From an uncultured Methanobrevibacter sp. (GTDB lineage Archaea; Methanobacteriota; Methanobacteria; Methanobacteriales; Methanobacteriaceae), in contig CADAAJ010000034.1 in assembly GCA_902785855.1 (NCBI GenBank), positions 1 to 36,973 on the forward strand: a stretch of 36,973 nt of DNA, written 5' to 3'. The notes beneath the pieces were generated by a model, which saw nothing but the letters and a program-made list of their open reading frames with translations, did not search any database and was not told the origin of the DNA. Both the position numbers and the translations under genes were made by a program. Position 1 is the first letter of the stretch; every line of letters starts with the position of its first letter. This document shows, in pieces, positions 1 through 8,203 of this stretch.

Positions 1-98
1 CAAACGAGGCGTTTTAAAACGAATCTATCGCAGAGATCTCATTTGGAATGACAATCGCAAAAAGGATTTTGAAAATCAACAAAGTTTTTGAAAGAGTC
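1..98 (+). mobile_element. Right end of an insertion-sequence-like element, with partial transposase C-terminus
   Basis: A frame that is open from base 2 ends at a stop at about 89-91 (last residues DFENQQSF). It could be the C-terminus of a transposase whose body lies left of the window. The stop falls inside the sequence aaaatcaacaaagtttttg (from 72), which continues to gagtc at 98. The reverse complement of 72-98 matches 3464-3489 and partly matches 36878-36894, as expected for terminal inverted repeats of one IS type. The IS family cannot be named from this fragment. The transposase reading is an inference; the shared terminal sequence is seen directly. Confidence 0.45.
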
Positions 99-162
99 CT
101 TTCACAAATGAAAAACAGTTTTTCTTTTTAAGAGTTATATACGAGAGATTTATTTTTTGAAG

Positions 163-360
163 CTATTCTTCATTGCCCATTTCGTCAAGTTCCTTTTGAA
201 GGTCATGGATTTGCATTTCCTTGTAGAACCTTTCAAACTTTCCTGTTTCAATGAGATAAGATGAAACTTCAAGAGCATCCCTAAAGGTATAATTAGACTC
301 TTTGATAATTTGCTTTTTGTCTTCATCCATATAGGATGATGTATTATTAATATTGGCCAT
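163..360 (-). CDS. Small hypothetical protein (65 aa)
   Basis: This short, highly charged, probably helical protein starts MANINNTSS and has an acidic C-terminus (KELDEMGNEE). It contains no membrane segment and no motif I recognise. It has an ATG start with only a weak ribosome-site candidate (GGTTGT), and an AT-rich stretch with TATA-like sequences at 391-420 lies upstream. It stands alone, with the IS-like end behind it and the HNH gene upstream on the same strand. Codon use resembles its neighbours. A functional assignment would be guesswork. Confidence 0.5.
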   Translation of the reverse strand: MANINNTSSYMDEDKKQIIKESNYTFRDALEVSSYLIETGKFERFYKEMQIHDLQKELDEMGNEE

Positions 361-552
361 AGCTATTACAACCGGTATATAATAATTAATATAATATTTT
401 ATTATTCATTTTATATAAAATTATCATACCAATTTAGTAATTTTAACTTCCTCCCCAGCATTTGGTTCCCAATAATACATAACCACTATAACCAAAAAAA
501 AGCATTTAAATAGGATATGTACAATCTAACGACATTTTCATCTAAAAAGATT

Positions 553-924
553 TTAATCCTTTTGAATTAAATTTGATTTATTTAAATTACACTCTTGACA
601 TAATGTTTGCAAATTGTCTAATTCATCAGAACCTCCTTTACTCACAGGCATGATATGATCTACATGCAATGTTGCTCCATCTGATTTCTTTGCCCCACAT
701 TCAACGCAAGTATAATTGTCTCGTTTAAATACCTCATGTCTCAATCCTCTTGGAATATGTGTTCGTTTTCTTTTAGATTTTTTATTTTTGCCTTCATTAA
801 GCCAATATTCCTTATAATCTTCCTCAAAACAATATAATAATGGTAAATTTGTCCATTCAAATGGTAGTCCTCTCCGTTCTGTTTCATCAGATACCTCTAA
901 AGTAGTAAAAATACTATTTAACAT
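553..924 (-). CDS. HNH endonuclease domain protein
   Basis: The C-terminal half (about residues 60-120) is a classical HNH nuclease domain. It has a CVEC zinc knuckle, the catalytic VDHIMPVSKGG segment, the central Asn in LDNLQTLC, and a second CQEC knuckle followed by NLNKSN. Such domains cut DNA using one divalent metal, with the His of VDH as general base. The N-terminal 55 residues, ending in a basic KKSKRKR patch, are not recognised. The protein is short (123 aa), as is usual for stand-alone HNH proteins of phages and defence loci. It is the second gene of an apparent operon, 24 bp after the 119-aa gene; its GAGGT site overlaps that gene's stop and lies unusually far (about 20 nt) from this ATG. 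Target and biological role are unknown. Confidence 0.82.
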   Translation of the reverse strand: MLNSIFTTLEVSDETERRGLPFEWTNLPLLYCFEEDYKEYWLNEGKNKKSKRKRTHIPRGLRHEVFKRDNYTCVECGAKKSDGATLHVDHIMPVSKGGSDELDNLQTLCQECNLNKSNLIQKD

Positions 925-948
925 ACATCTAATTGATTTTGTTTTACC

Positions 949-1308
949 TCATTTAGGAATTTCATATACTCCATCCAATCTTAGCAAATGAAAACCATCA
1001 TATTTGTCCTGACATATACACAATAGATATTTCCACCGATTATCATCATCCATACCTAATAAATCTCGTAATTCTTTATTTTTTTTAACAACAGCCATTA
1101 TTATTATTATCTTATTATGAGTAGGAAAACCGCCAGTAAAAAGTTTAAAATCATCATTATTATTATTCATGTAAATATCATGTTCAATACTACTTAAAAA
1201 ATCAAATTCACCCAAAATTAATATGTGATTATCTTTTAACAATACTTCTATTTCATGTATAACACCATTAATATCTAAAAAAGATGATTTTCCATTTTTA
1301 CCTTTCAT
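949..1308 (-). CDS. Hypothetical protein upstream of the HNH gene (119 aa)
   Basis: I do not recognise this soluble alpha/beta protein. It begins MKGKNGKSSFLDI, has an Asn/Asp-rich turn (MNNNNDD) near residue 48 and a hydrophobic strand IIIIMAVV near residues 67-74, and ends in LLRLDGVYEIPK. The start is well supported by a GGAGGG ribosome site about 7 nt upstream of the ATG. It is the first gene of a two-gene unit with the HNH nuclease, so it could be an immunity, regulatory or specificity partner. That is inferred from position only. Confidence 0.62.
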   Translation of the reverse strand: MKGKNGKSSFLDINGVIHEIEVLLKDNHILILGEFDFLSSIEHDIYMNNNNDDFKLFTGGFPTHNKIIIIMAVVKKNKELRDLLGMDDDNRWKYLLCICQDKYDGFHLLRLDGVYEIPK

Positions 1309-1599
1309 AATTAACCCTCCGAATTTAATTTTTAAAATTTCTACTAAAAACCTGTTTAAGATGAATTTTTAGTGAATAAACACGCTTCATTTCCACAAGA
1401 TTATCATTTATATTATTCTTTTTAATGTTAATAAAAATTAAATTTAATCCTTTTTTAATTCCACCAACATGATTATAATATTGACAACACATTTTATTCT
1501 ATTTAATCAGTTCTCGTAATACATAGCTTAAAAAATTAGTTTTTCAATATCTGAACCCTAATTGACAGTATACAAAAGAAAAAGAAGTTAACAAAAGTG

Positions 1600-2232
1600 T
1601 TAACTTGAATATAAATCTGTAAAAATCCATGACGGATCATATGCTATGATGTAACCATCCTCACACCAGATTGACCTTACATTACCTGAAGTTGTATCAG
1701 CAACTGCAGCAGGATCCCTGTTAATCCAGTTTCCTCCAGTATGCTTTTTATGTTTTAATCTTAATCTGATGTGACCTGTTCCTGAAACCCTGCATTTTAC
1801 ATGGACAAACTGAACATCATAGCCTAAGCTTTTGGCAATACGATAGTATACTTGACCCCAGTCCACACAGTTGGAACCCTTTCCTGCCTTAGCGTCCGTT
1901 ATTGTCTTTTTGTCGGTCTTTTGTGAATCGAAGTATTTCAGGTACAATTTGATTTTAGCTATTACTGCTAAAGCCTCATCTATGGTGTTTCCCTTGAAGT
2001 TGAATGTTTTGACAAAGAGCTTCATTGTGGAATCATTGTAATCCGGAAGTTTGGACATTCTGTATACTATTGCTGGAAGTCTTCCATTTGCTTTAATATA
2101 TGCCTCTGTCCTTATGGCCATGCCCACATATTCAGCCTTGTCAATTTGAGTTCCATCTTTTAAAGTTACATAGTTTGGAAGGAAATCTAGTGACTTGTTG
2201 TCTTTGATTACAGCCATCATATACATTGCCAC
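1600..2232 (-). CDS. Pseudomurein endoisopeptidase-like protein (PeiW/PeiP, peptidase C71 type)
   Basis: The C-terminal domain has the layout of the phage pseudomurein endoisopeptidases PeiW and PeiP, thiol peptidases of the transglutaminase-like fold. The nucleophile is Cys122 in GSNCVD, the histidine is His154 in GTGHIRL and the aspartate is Asp173 in NRDPAAV. These enzymes cut the Ala-epsilon-Lys isopeptide bond of pseudomurein and lyse methanogen cells. Residues of about 15-60 (LPNYVTL, NGRLPAIVYR) look like pseudomurein-binding repeats. At 210 aa from this ATG it is shorter than PeiW and PeiP (about 300 aa). The frame stays open upstream of the ATG to about 2331, so the true protein is probably longer but damaged at its 5' end. 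Base composition is less AT-extreme than in the neighbours, which fits a prophage or cell-wall origin. Confidence 0.78.
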   Translation of the reverse strand: MAMYMMAVIKDNKSLDFLPNYVTLKDGTQIDKAEYVGMAIRTEAYIKANGRLPAIVYRMSKLPDYNDSTMKLFVKTFNFKGNTIDEALAVIAKIKLYLKYFDSQKTDKKTITDAKAGKGSNCVDWGQVYYRIAKSLGYDVQFVHVKCRVSGTGHIRLRLKHKKHTGGNWINRDPAAVADTTSGNVRSIWCEDGYIIAYDPSWIFTDLYSS

Positions 2233-2356
2233 TAGCTTATCACTACCTAATTTCTTTGCTTTCTTTTCAATGTCCTTACAGTTACCGTTCAGTGTTAGTA
2301 TCTGGTAGTAGTCACGTTTTTTTGTTTTGAATCAGCCAATAACAAATTGAGTTCAT
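2233..2356 (-). pseudogene. Broken 5' extension of the endoisopeptidase gene
   Basis: In frame with the endoisopeptidase, about 33 codons upstream of its ATG read as plausible coding sequence (DYYQILTLNGN, then DIEKKAKKLGSDKLVA). They begin after a TGA at 2332-2334 without an ATG. A different frame starting at an ATG at 2354-2356 (MNSICYWLIQ) runs into the same place and would join by a one-base change in the A7/T7 run at 2317-2323. This suggests a homopolymer frameshift or sequencing error near the N-terminus. GTG at 2236-2238 is an alternative start. Confidence 0.45.
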
Positions 2357-2467
2357 GGCTTGGCAAAAGCTTGTCCAACTTATATTATCTTTTTTATTAT
2401 CTAACATATTATATTATTTATATATCATAGCTAATATATTTGTTGTAATACCCTTACACTATTTATT

Positions 2468-3427
2468 TTAAAAATTAAAAGGCAAAATATCAATAGAAGA
2501 TTTTAAACCAATTATTAAATATTTTATAGAATAACACGCAAATAGCAATATAAACAACAATAACATTACGAAAATAATTAAATTACCAAATATATATGGG
2601 TCTAAAACATTTATTGCATCAAAAGACAATATATCAGAAATTTTAAAATAAATCGATAAAATAAACATCCCTGCTAAGAAAAATATTGCAAATATTGTTG
2701 ATATAAAGAAATACTCCCCATTTTTTCTCATAATAATTTTCTTTTCCACTTCTTCCTCATCAAAAATCATTTTGTAAGTAAAAGCAAGTAAAGCTAATGT
2801 AGCCCCCAATAAAACAATAGTTAAGGACAATATAAAAAAATTATTTGGATTGTCAGGTATAGCAGTCACAATAGAAGTAATAATATCAAAATAGAACAAT
2901 AAAAAAAGAGAAAAAATCCCTAAAATAGCAAAAACTATTGAACCATATATTGAATCTTTTATCTTTGAATTTGCATCTGAAATGAAAAAAATAGCATAAA
3001 TTCCATAAATTGATGCACCAAATCCAAACAAAATTTTACAAGTTATTGCTTCAAGAGTTATATCTGCAAATAGTGGTACAAAACAACCTTCCAAAAAAGA
3101 AAAACATAAAACTAAAATCAATTTAAAATAATTTAACTTAACATTTTTTTCATGAAAATCATTAACATGCTCCAATCGGTATTTAGTCTCATCAGGAGTT
3201 AAAGTGTCATCCATCATTATTTTGTCTATTTTATAAAATACCCTAAAAGAAATTATTAAGCAATAACCAAATGGAATAAACATAGGCAAAAATACTTCAA
3301 AACCAACATCGGGAACCTTTACATAATATTTAATCCAAACCCCCATAATTAAAGATATATAACACAATATAAACAGAATATAAAAATTATCTATCAATTT
3401 ATTAATAAATGGAACATTAGAATTCAT
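2468..3427 (-). CDS. Polytopic membrane protein of unknown function (319 aa)
   Basis: About eight hydrophobic segments are visible, at roughly residues 13-33, 45-64, 100-125, 128-150, 162-185, 197-218, 240-262 and 280-302. A charged loop of about 30 residues lies between segments 2 and 3, and an EEEVEKK loop lies before segment 7. No transporter, protease or enzyme motif is recognisable. An ATG start lies about 24 nt downstream of a TATA-like box (atatataat, 3451-3459) with no clear ribosome site, so the mRNA may be leaderless. The promoter abuts an IS-like terminal sequence at 3464. It is monocistronic, between the endoisopeptidase and the defence island; no function can be assigned. Confidence 0.65.
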   Translation of the reverse strand: MNSNVPFINKLIDNFYILFILCYISLIMGVWIKYYVKVPDVGFEVFLPMFIPFGYCLIISFRVFYKIDKIMMDDTLTPDETKYRLEHVNDFHEKNVKLNYFKLILVLCFSFLEGCFVPLFADITLEAITCKILFGFGASIYGIYAIFFISDANSKIKDSIYGSIVFAILGIFSLFLLFYFDIITSIVTAIPDNPNNFFILSLTIVLLGATLALLAFTYKMIFDEEEVEKKIIMRKNGEYFFISTIFAIFFLAGMFILSIYFKISDILSFDAINVLDPYIFGNLIIFVMLLLFILLFACYSIKYLIIGLKSSIDILPFNF

Positions 3428-3450
3428 AATTATCTATTTATAAATAAGTG

Positions 3451-3459
3451 ATATATAAT
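3451..3459 (-). promoter_or_regulatory. TATA-like box for the 319-aa membrane protein gene
   Basis: The sequence atatataat (reverse complement attatatat) lies about 24 nt upstream of the ATG at 3427. This is the position expected for an archaeal TATA box of a nearly leaderless transcript. Confidence 0.4.
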
Positions 3460-3463
3460 TAAT

Positions 3464-3489
3464 GACTCTTTCAAAAACTTTGTTGATTT
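3464..3489 (+). repeat. Solo IS-like terminal sequence
   Basis: The segment from gactctttcaaaaacttt through gttgattt is nearly the exact reverse complement of 72-98 and resembles 36878-36894. No transposase follows it. It is either a solo end left by deletion or a site where the element once sat. It lies directly behind the promoter of the membrane protein gene. The rest of 3490-3701 is AT-rich and holds nothing I recognise. Confidence 0.5.
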
Positions 3490-3701
3490 GAAATTTTTTG
3501 ACGAAAGTTAGTTTTAAATTTTTAATTTCGTTTAAAATTAGTAAAATTTAATAAATAGTAATTTTGTTATTCACATTATTCATAATCATGTTTTGATTAA
3601 AATGGTACAGATATTTTAATTAATATTCTTATCTTGTTAATATAGACTTTACATGATGCTAAATATAATTATTCTTAAAAATTTACACAACTAAAATAAA
3701 G

Positions 3702-5168
3702 TTAATCATAAAATACCTTTTTAATAGTACTTAATGAGGCATAATCTGATTCATATAACATTTTTTCAAAGGTTTTATCCAATAATAATTCTTTAAAAAG
3801 TTCTGAAGTTTTATTATCATGCATCTTATTATAATAATATGCACAACTTAAAATCAATAAATTGGAGTAATGTACATAAAATTTATTTCTGTAACTTGTA
3901 ATTGATTTAAACCAGTCTGAATTCAAATATTTAATGGACTTCAATGTTTTATTAATTTCATTTAATAGTTTATTTTTATCCATGCAATCTAAATAATATA
4001 ATAAAATAAAATTGCTTAAATTTGTTAAAGCATAATTTAAAAAGATATGTGAATTATTATTCAAAAGATTATCTAAATGTTTTTCACGTTTTACAAAACA
4101 TATTTTTAATAATTCATAATATCTGTCTTCATCACGGTTATAATTTTCCAAAAGTTTTCGTCTATAATCATTTTCTTGAGAAAAATATGAAATTTCAAAT
4201 TGATTAATAATAAATTCTATATCAATTTCATCATCTTCTTTAATTAATAAGCCTATACTTTCATTAAATAACTCGTTTCTATCAAAAATTTGTATCAATT
4301 TCTTAAATAATTCATCGTCCTGTTTGTATGTATGAGATAATATATTTTTAACCAGATTTTTATTTTTTAACATTTTATCATATTCCTCATCTAAAATTTT
4401 TTTCAAAGAAGGGAATACAATGAACTCATTATTGATAGTGTTTTTTTGCAAAATCATTAAAAGTTCTTCAATAGAGCATGATTTAATAAATAATATACTT
4501 GAAAATAAATTAATGGATTCCATCATTGTTTCTACAAATAAATCAAAATCTAAATTTTTAAAAAATAATATTAAAGTGAATATTTCATTTGTAAAAACTA
4601 ATTTTGAATTAATGGTGAAATAATTTGTTTCCTCCATGTTAATTAATCTTAATAGATATGTATCAGATTTTGTCTCGTTAATATTGATAGTTTCAATAAT
4701 TTTACTATAGAATTCAAAACTTTTATTATTTTTTATATCCTGAGTTGGAACATTTAAAGATTTGAAAAAATCGGCTAAGATCTTTGAAAAATCTTTGAAC
4801 TGTTCGTTTAAGTTGTGGATTGTAAGTAATTCAGAAATGTCTAATTTTAGAAAATGAAGATTAACATGGTAAAATATTAAAAAAGAACAGATATCAGCAT
4901 AGTTCACACTATATTTAAAAAATGGAAGAATTGTTTTATAGACGTTTAATTGAAATTTTTCATTGTTAATGGATTTTGAATTGTTGTTATCATAAATTAT
5001 TTTATCAATTTTATCTAGAATAGATTCAATCCTTAATGATTTATTATTAAATGGAAATTTAAAATAAATCCATTCTTTAATGGAAAATTTTAATAATTCA
5101 TGGAAAAGATAATTCAATTCTTTATCAGATTCAATGTCCTTTAGATCAATGTTAGCTACATCTATCAT
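3702..5168 (-). CDS. Large helical protein of unknown function (488 aa), partner of the PLD-like gene
   Basis: The protein is long, soluble and apparently all-helical, rich in Leu, Ile, Lys, Asn and Glu. It has no nucleotide-binding, nuclease or membrane motif I can see. The repeated short amphipathic helices would suit a sensor or scaffold. The ATG at 5168 is preceded by GGTGA at good spacing, and it begins only 18 bp after the stop of the PLD-like gene, so the two are almost certainly co-transcribed. By position it is the second component of a two-gene defence-type unit. This role is inferred from context, not from motifs. Confidence 0.65.
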   Translation of the reverse strand: MIDVANIDLKDIESDKELNYLFHELLKFSIKEWIYFKFPFNNKSLRIESILDKIDKIIYDNNNSKSINNEKFQLNVYKTILPFFKYSVNYADICSFLIFYHVNLHFLKLDISELLTIHNLNEQFKDFSKILADFFKSLNVPTQDIKNNKSFEFYSKIIETININETKSDTYLLRLINMEETNYFTINSKLVFTNEIFTLILFFKNLDFDLFVETMMESINLFSSILFIKSCSIEELLMILQKNTINNEFIVFPSLKKILDEEYDKMLKNKNLVKNILSHTYKQDDELFKKLIQIFDRNELFNESIGLLIKEDDEIDIEFIINQFEISYFSQENDYRRKLLENYNRDEDRYYELLKICFVKREKHLDNLLNNNSHIFLNYALTNLSNFILLYYLDCMDKNKLLNEINKTLKSIKYLNSDWFKSITSYRNKFYVHYSNLLILSCAYYYNKMHDNKTSELFKELLLDKTFEKMLYESDYASLSTIKKVFYD

Positions 5169-5186
5169 TCTTTCACCATTTAAAAA

Positions 5187-6683
5187 TTAAATATATTCTT
5201 GATTATTTGACCATATTTCATATTTGCTTTCATCAAATTTGGACCATATTTTTTCAAATTCCTCTAAAATTTCATGTCCATTTGTTGCTTCTTGAATTAA
5301 ATGCATATTTTTATCAATACTATTTAAAGAAGTACCTAATGTATATGCTTTAATATTAGAATTTGATTTTCCGGTTTTTGGAAAAATTAAAAAGCGATCA
5401 TGCAATTTTACAGAATAATCTGTAATTCTAAATTCCATATTAAATTTAAAATTATTTTTGTGCAAATTTATATTATTTTTATTAATTTCTTTAAATTCAT
5501 CTAATGATACTTTATTACCATGATTAAAAGTATTTAAAACATCCTTTGATGTTATGGCTTTAATTGTAACATTGGCAAGATTTAGTCGACTAAATAATTT
5601 TAATAATTCTTTATATGATAAATAAGGGTCAATAATGTAAACTTCTTTTTGACCATATTTTTTAATTAATTCTTGTAAGAATCCCATGCTACTTTTTTGT
5701 TTATTAGTAGACAATAAACTGCTCTTATTTTCTTGTGAATTCAATTGATTTTTATGTATGGTCCCGTTAATTATATCTATATAATTTTTTGGTTTTTCTT
5801 TAATTGGATTAGTTTTATCTTTTTCACCAATAGTAACATAAATTCTACGTATAAACCTTGGGCAGCAACTATAAACTAATAAATTAGGATTTTTTCTCCA
5901 AATTAATGAATTGCTTAATTTATCTAATGGTCCAGTATCAATAAATTGTGTTTTATTGCCATCATAATCAACAATATTATTACTTAAAAAATTATGTTCA
6001 ATTATAATAGTATTTGTTATAATGCATTTGGGAATAGTATCTAACTTGTTATTCCATTCAAAATCGATGTAGAAACCATCAAAATTATCATTTGCATGAT
6101 AATTTAAATTTAAAATAGTAATTGGTAATTGAAAAACATAATTGCCAAATCTATCATCATTTGATGAAAAATCCAAAGGTAAAACTTCTAGAATTCTATT
6201 AATTAATTTTTCATATTTGTCAGAATCATTTTTAAAATAATCAAAATTAGATTTATCTTCTTCAAAGAATTCATAAATATAAGAACCTGAAAAAAAGTTA
6301 TTTTTTAAAATATTGTTTAATCTATTTTCATCATCAGGAGAAATATATTGTTTTGAAAGTAATTTCAATGAAGAACCTTTTAAAATTATATAATCTTTTT
6401 CAAATTCATTTTTTTCAAGTTTATTAAAAATATCAATAGCCTGATTTAAAGAAAAATAATGTTTACAAAAACCTAAAGTAAAATTACTATCAATTCTCTT
6501 ACGTTTAGAAAGGTATTCACTATGGAATTTATCAAATTCCTTTTCTTCAAATGTAAAAATTGTATAAATATTCTTATATTTTTCACAATTTTCACGGTTA
6601 TCAATTAAATATATTTGAATCGCTTCACAACTTTTGTAAAATCCCAAAACTCCAGGGATCAATAATTCTTCCATTGGCAACAT
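5187..6683 (-). CDS. PLD-like phosphodiesterase/nuclease domain protein (498 aa), candidate defence effector
   Basis: The C-terminal 160 residues look like a single phospholipase-D-type catalytic unit. There is a strand ending in YIIDPYLS (about 348-355), the core KLHDRFLIF (about 426-434) in place of the usual HxK motif, and YTLGTSLNS (about 447-455). This HDRF plus G(T/N)S(L/F)N pattern is familiar from single-PLD proteins of defence islands, including, from memory, the VPA1262-type family. The N-terminal 330 residues (start MLPMEELLIPGVLGFY) are unrecognised and may be the sensing part. A weak AGGTAG site precedes the ATG at 6683. It heads a two-gene operon with the 488-aa helical protein. 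Assignment to a nuclease role is moderately secure; the exact family is uncertain. Confidence 0.65.
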   Translation of the reverse strand: MLPMEELLIPGVLGFYKSCEAIQIYLIDNRENCEKYKNIYTIFTFEEKEFDKFHSEYLSKRKRIDSNFTLGFCKHYFSLNQAIDIFNKLEKNEFEKDYIILKGSSLKLLSKQYISPDDENRLNNILKNNFFSGSYIYEFFEEDKSNFDYFKNDSDKYEKLINRILEVLPLDFSSNDDRFGNYVFQLPITILNLNYHANDNFDGFYIDFEWNNKLDTIPKCIITNTIIIEHNFLSNNIVDYDGNKTQFIDTGPLDKLSNSLIWRKNPNLLVYSCCPRFIRRIYVTIGEKDKTNPIKEKPKNYIDIINGTIHKNQLNSQENKSSLLSTNKQKSSMGFLQELIKKYGQKEVYIIDPYLSYKELLKLFSRLNLANVTIKAITSKDVLNTFNHGNKVSLDEFKEINKNNINLHKNNFKFNMEFRITDYSVKLHDRFLIFPKTGKSNSNIKAYTLGTSLNSIDKNMHLIQEATNGHEILEEFEKIWSKFDESKYEIWSNNQEYI

Positions 6684-6777
6684 TTTTAATACTACCTTTT
6701 AATTATTGGTTTTATATCTTAAATTTATGTTAATTTATTATTAGATGTTTTCAAAATGTTTGATGTATATGTAATTT

Positions 6778-7126
6778 TTAATTATGATTTATTAAATAAA
6801 CAAAATTAATTTCTTCATAAATATTATCAATTAAAAATTCTTCTAAAAAATTTTTCAGTTCAATATTGTTCTCAATATCATTGTAAAAGTTTTCATTGAA
6901 TTTTGTTTTGTTTCTTAATTCTTTATCATATATTTTTGAAATAAGGGTTTTATTTCATCTTTATTTTTTTTTATCTATTTCATTAACTAATTCTTTATTT
7001 AGTAGAATATTATCTTTTAGTTTTGAAATAACTTTAGCTCATGTTCGCCATATGAAGTTTCAAAATTAGTGTTGATAATATAGAATATATTTATGATTTT
7101 TTTCTTTTCATTATTTTGATTGCCAT
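6778..7126 (-). pseudogene. Decayed gene directly downstream of repeat copy A
   Basis: The minus strand reads as broken coding sequence. An ATG at 7126 (MAIKIMKRKK) is followed by pieces such as INIFYIINTNFETSYGEH, then VISKLKDNILLNKELVNEID, then LISKIYDKELRNKTKFNENF, ending NFVYLINHN and a TAA at 6778-6780. At least three frameshifts, mostly in A runs, are needed to join them. The ATG lies about 42 nt from repeat copy A, the same arrangement seen for the intact genes behind the other repeat copies. The original product is not recognised. Confidence 0.5.
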
Positions 7127-7167
7127 AAGATTAACTAATGTTTTTTTCAATGTACATCTCATATACT

Positions 7168-7338
7168 AATTAAATCATTTCCCACATCAACTTCAACTAA
7201 ATTAGAAACTCACATAAATTAAATCATACATTCCATGTTAATATCAATATTTAATTTAGTCTTTCTGTAAGTATTTTGCATTTTAATTTGAAGCATAATA
7301 GAAAAGTTATTTAATGTTTGATAATAAATAATGTATTA
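7168..7338 (-). repeat. Island repeat, copy A
   Basis: This copy is close to copies B and D over about 165 bp. It shares cacataaattaaatcataca, tttaatttagtctttctgta, and the end aatgtttgataataaataatgtatta. It has a one-base insertion near 7203 and scattered substitutions relative to B. On the minus strand it lies just 5' of the decayed gene at 6778-7126, and its other end lies 78 bp past the stop of the ERCC4-type gene. The flanks outside the repeat are unrelated to those of the other copies. Confidence 0.9.
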
Positions 7339-7415
7339 GCACAATTTATTTAGAGTTTTTAAGCTTGTAATAATTGTTTTTAATGATTTTTAGTTATTAT
7401 TAATTTTTAACTATT

Positions 7416-8165
7416 TTATATTAAAGGTTCTCCATTAAGAACACTTTTACATTCTTCAATTTTTTTAACAGTTAGTCTATTAATATTTAATTTATCACAT
7501 AATTCTTGGGAGTCATTTTCTGTGAAAAGTTGAATTGCCTGAGGAATTGTGTTAATTTTTGTCTTTTTGATAATTTCTCGAATTTGCTTATCGGATAATG
7601 TTCTAGTGGCCCATAATAAATTTACAGCATAATTATCATTTTTTTTCATTTTACTACGTGGAGGTTGTGTTAAATGCCTTCCATTCAACCAAAAGAAATG
7701 ACATATTGCTTCAAAAGCCATATTTTCATCTTTTGCTAAGAAAATATTGATTTTTGAATTAAATCTAAGTATTCCTTTCCATTGAGAGTTTTCATTCATA
7801 AAATGAACAGGATTATCACATATAACAATTAATGCTATATCTTTAAAACCGGAATGTGCGTATAAGTTTTCTACTTGTGTTGTTAATTTTCCATCGCGAA
7901 GTGATGTTTTGAAATCTTCATAATTTTTAAATTCAACTACAACTTCTCTAAAAGCATAATCTCCATATTCAAGATTATCAATTTTAAAATATTCGTCTTC
8001 ATTTTTTCTTTTATTTTTAAGAACATCCATAACTTCTAGTTTGCTATTAGATTTTTTTTCTAAGTAGCTATCTAAATATCTTTTAAATCTTTTGGCTCGG
8101 TCTTTTTCTCTACTATCTACAATAACAACTTCTTTATCTTTTATATCTTCATAATCTAAACTCAT
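7416..8165 (-). CDS. ERCC4/XPF-type nuclease, third gene of a Gabija-like operon
   Basis: Residues 13-100 form an ERCC4 nuclease domain: VVIVDSREK (13-21), GDYAF (68-72), then EFKNYED (78-84) in place of the canonical ERKxxxD, then DGKL and Gln97. The acidic residues and the Lys are kept; the central Arg is replaced by Phe79. The C-terminal 70 residues look like helix-hairpin-helix DNA binding (INTIPQAIQLF, LNINRLTVKKI). XPF, MUS81 and Hef relatives cut branched or flap DNA; this one has no helicase domain. The ATG has a good GGAG site and follows gajB by 38 bp, so it is probably the last gene of the gajA-gajB-nuclease operon. Standard Gabija has only two genes, so this may be an accessory nuclease. 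Confidence 0.82.
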   Translation of the reverse strand: MSLDYEDIKDKEVVIVDSREKDRAKRFKRYLDSYLEKKSNSKLEVMDVLKNKRKNEDEYFKIDNLEYGDYAFREVVVEFKNYEDFKTSLRDGKLTTQVENLYAHSGFKDIALIVICDNPVHFMNENSQWKGILRFNSKINIFLAKDENMAFEAICHFFWLNGRHLTQPPRSKMKKNDNYAVNLLWATRTLSDKQIREIIKKTKINTIPQAIQLFTENDSQELCDKLNINRLTVKKIEECKSVLNGEPLI

Positions 8166-8203
8166 GTTTTAGTCTCCTACAAATATAAGAGTATTTTTTT
8201 AAT

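Noticed and set aside
4022-4623. Plus-strand ORFs of 61 and 67 aa inside the 488-aa gene
   Set aside because: They are antisense shadows of a well-supported gene, low in complexity and without start signals.
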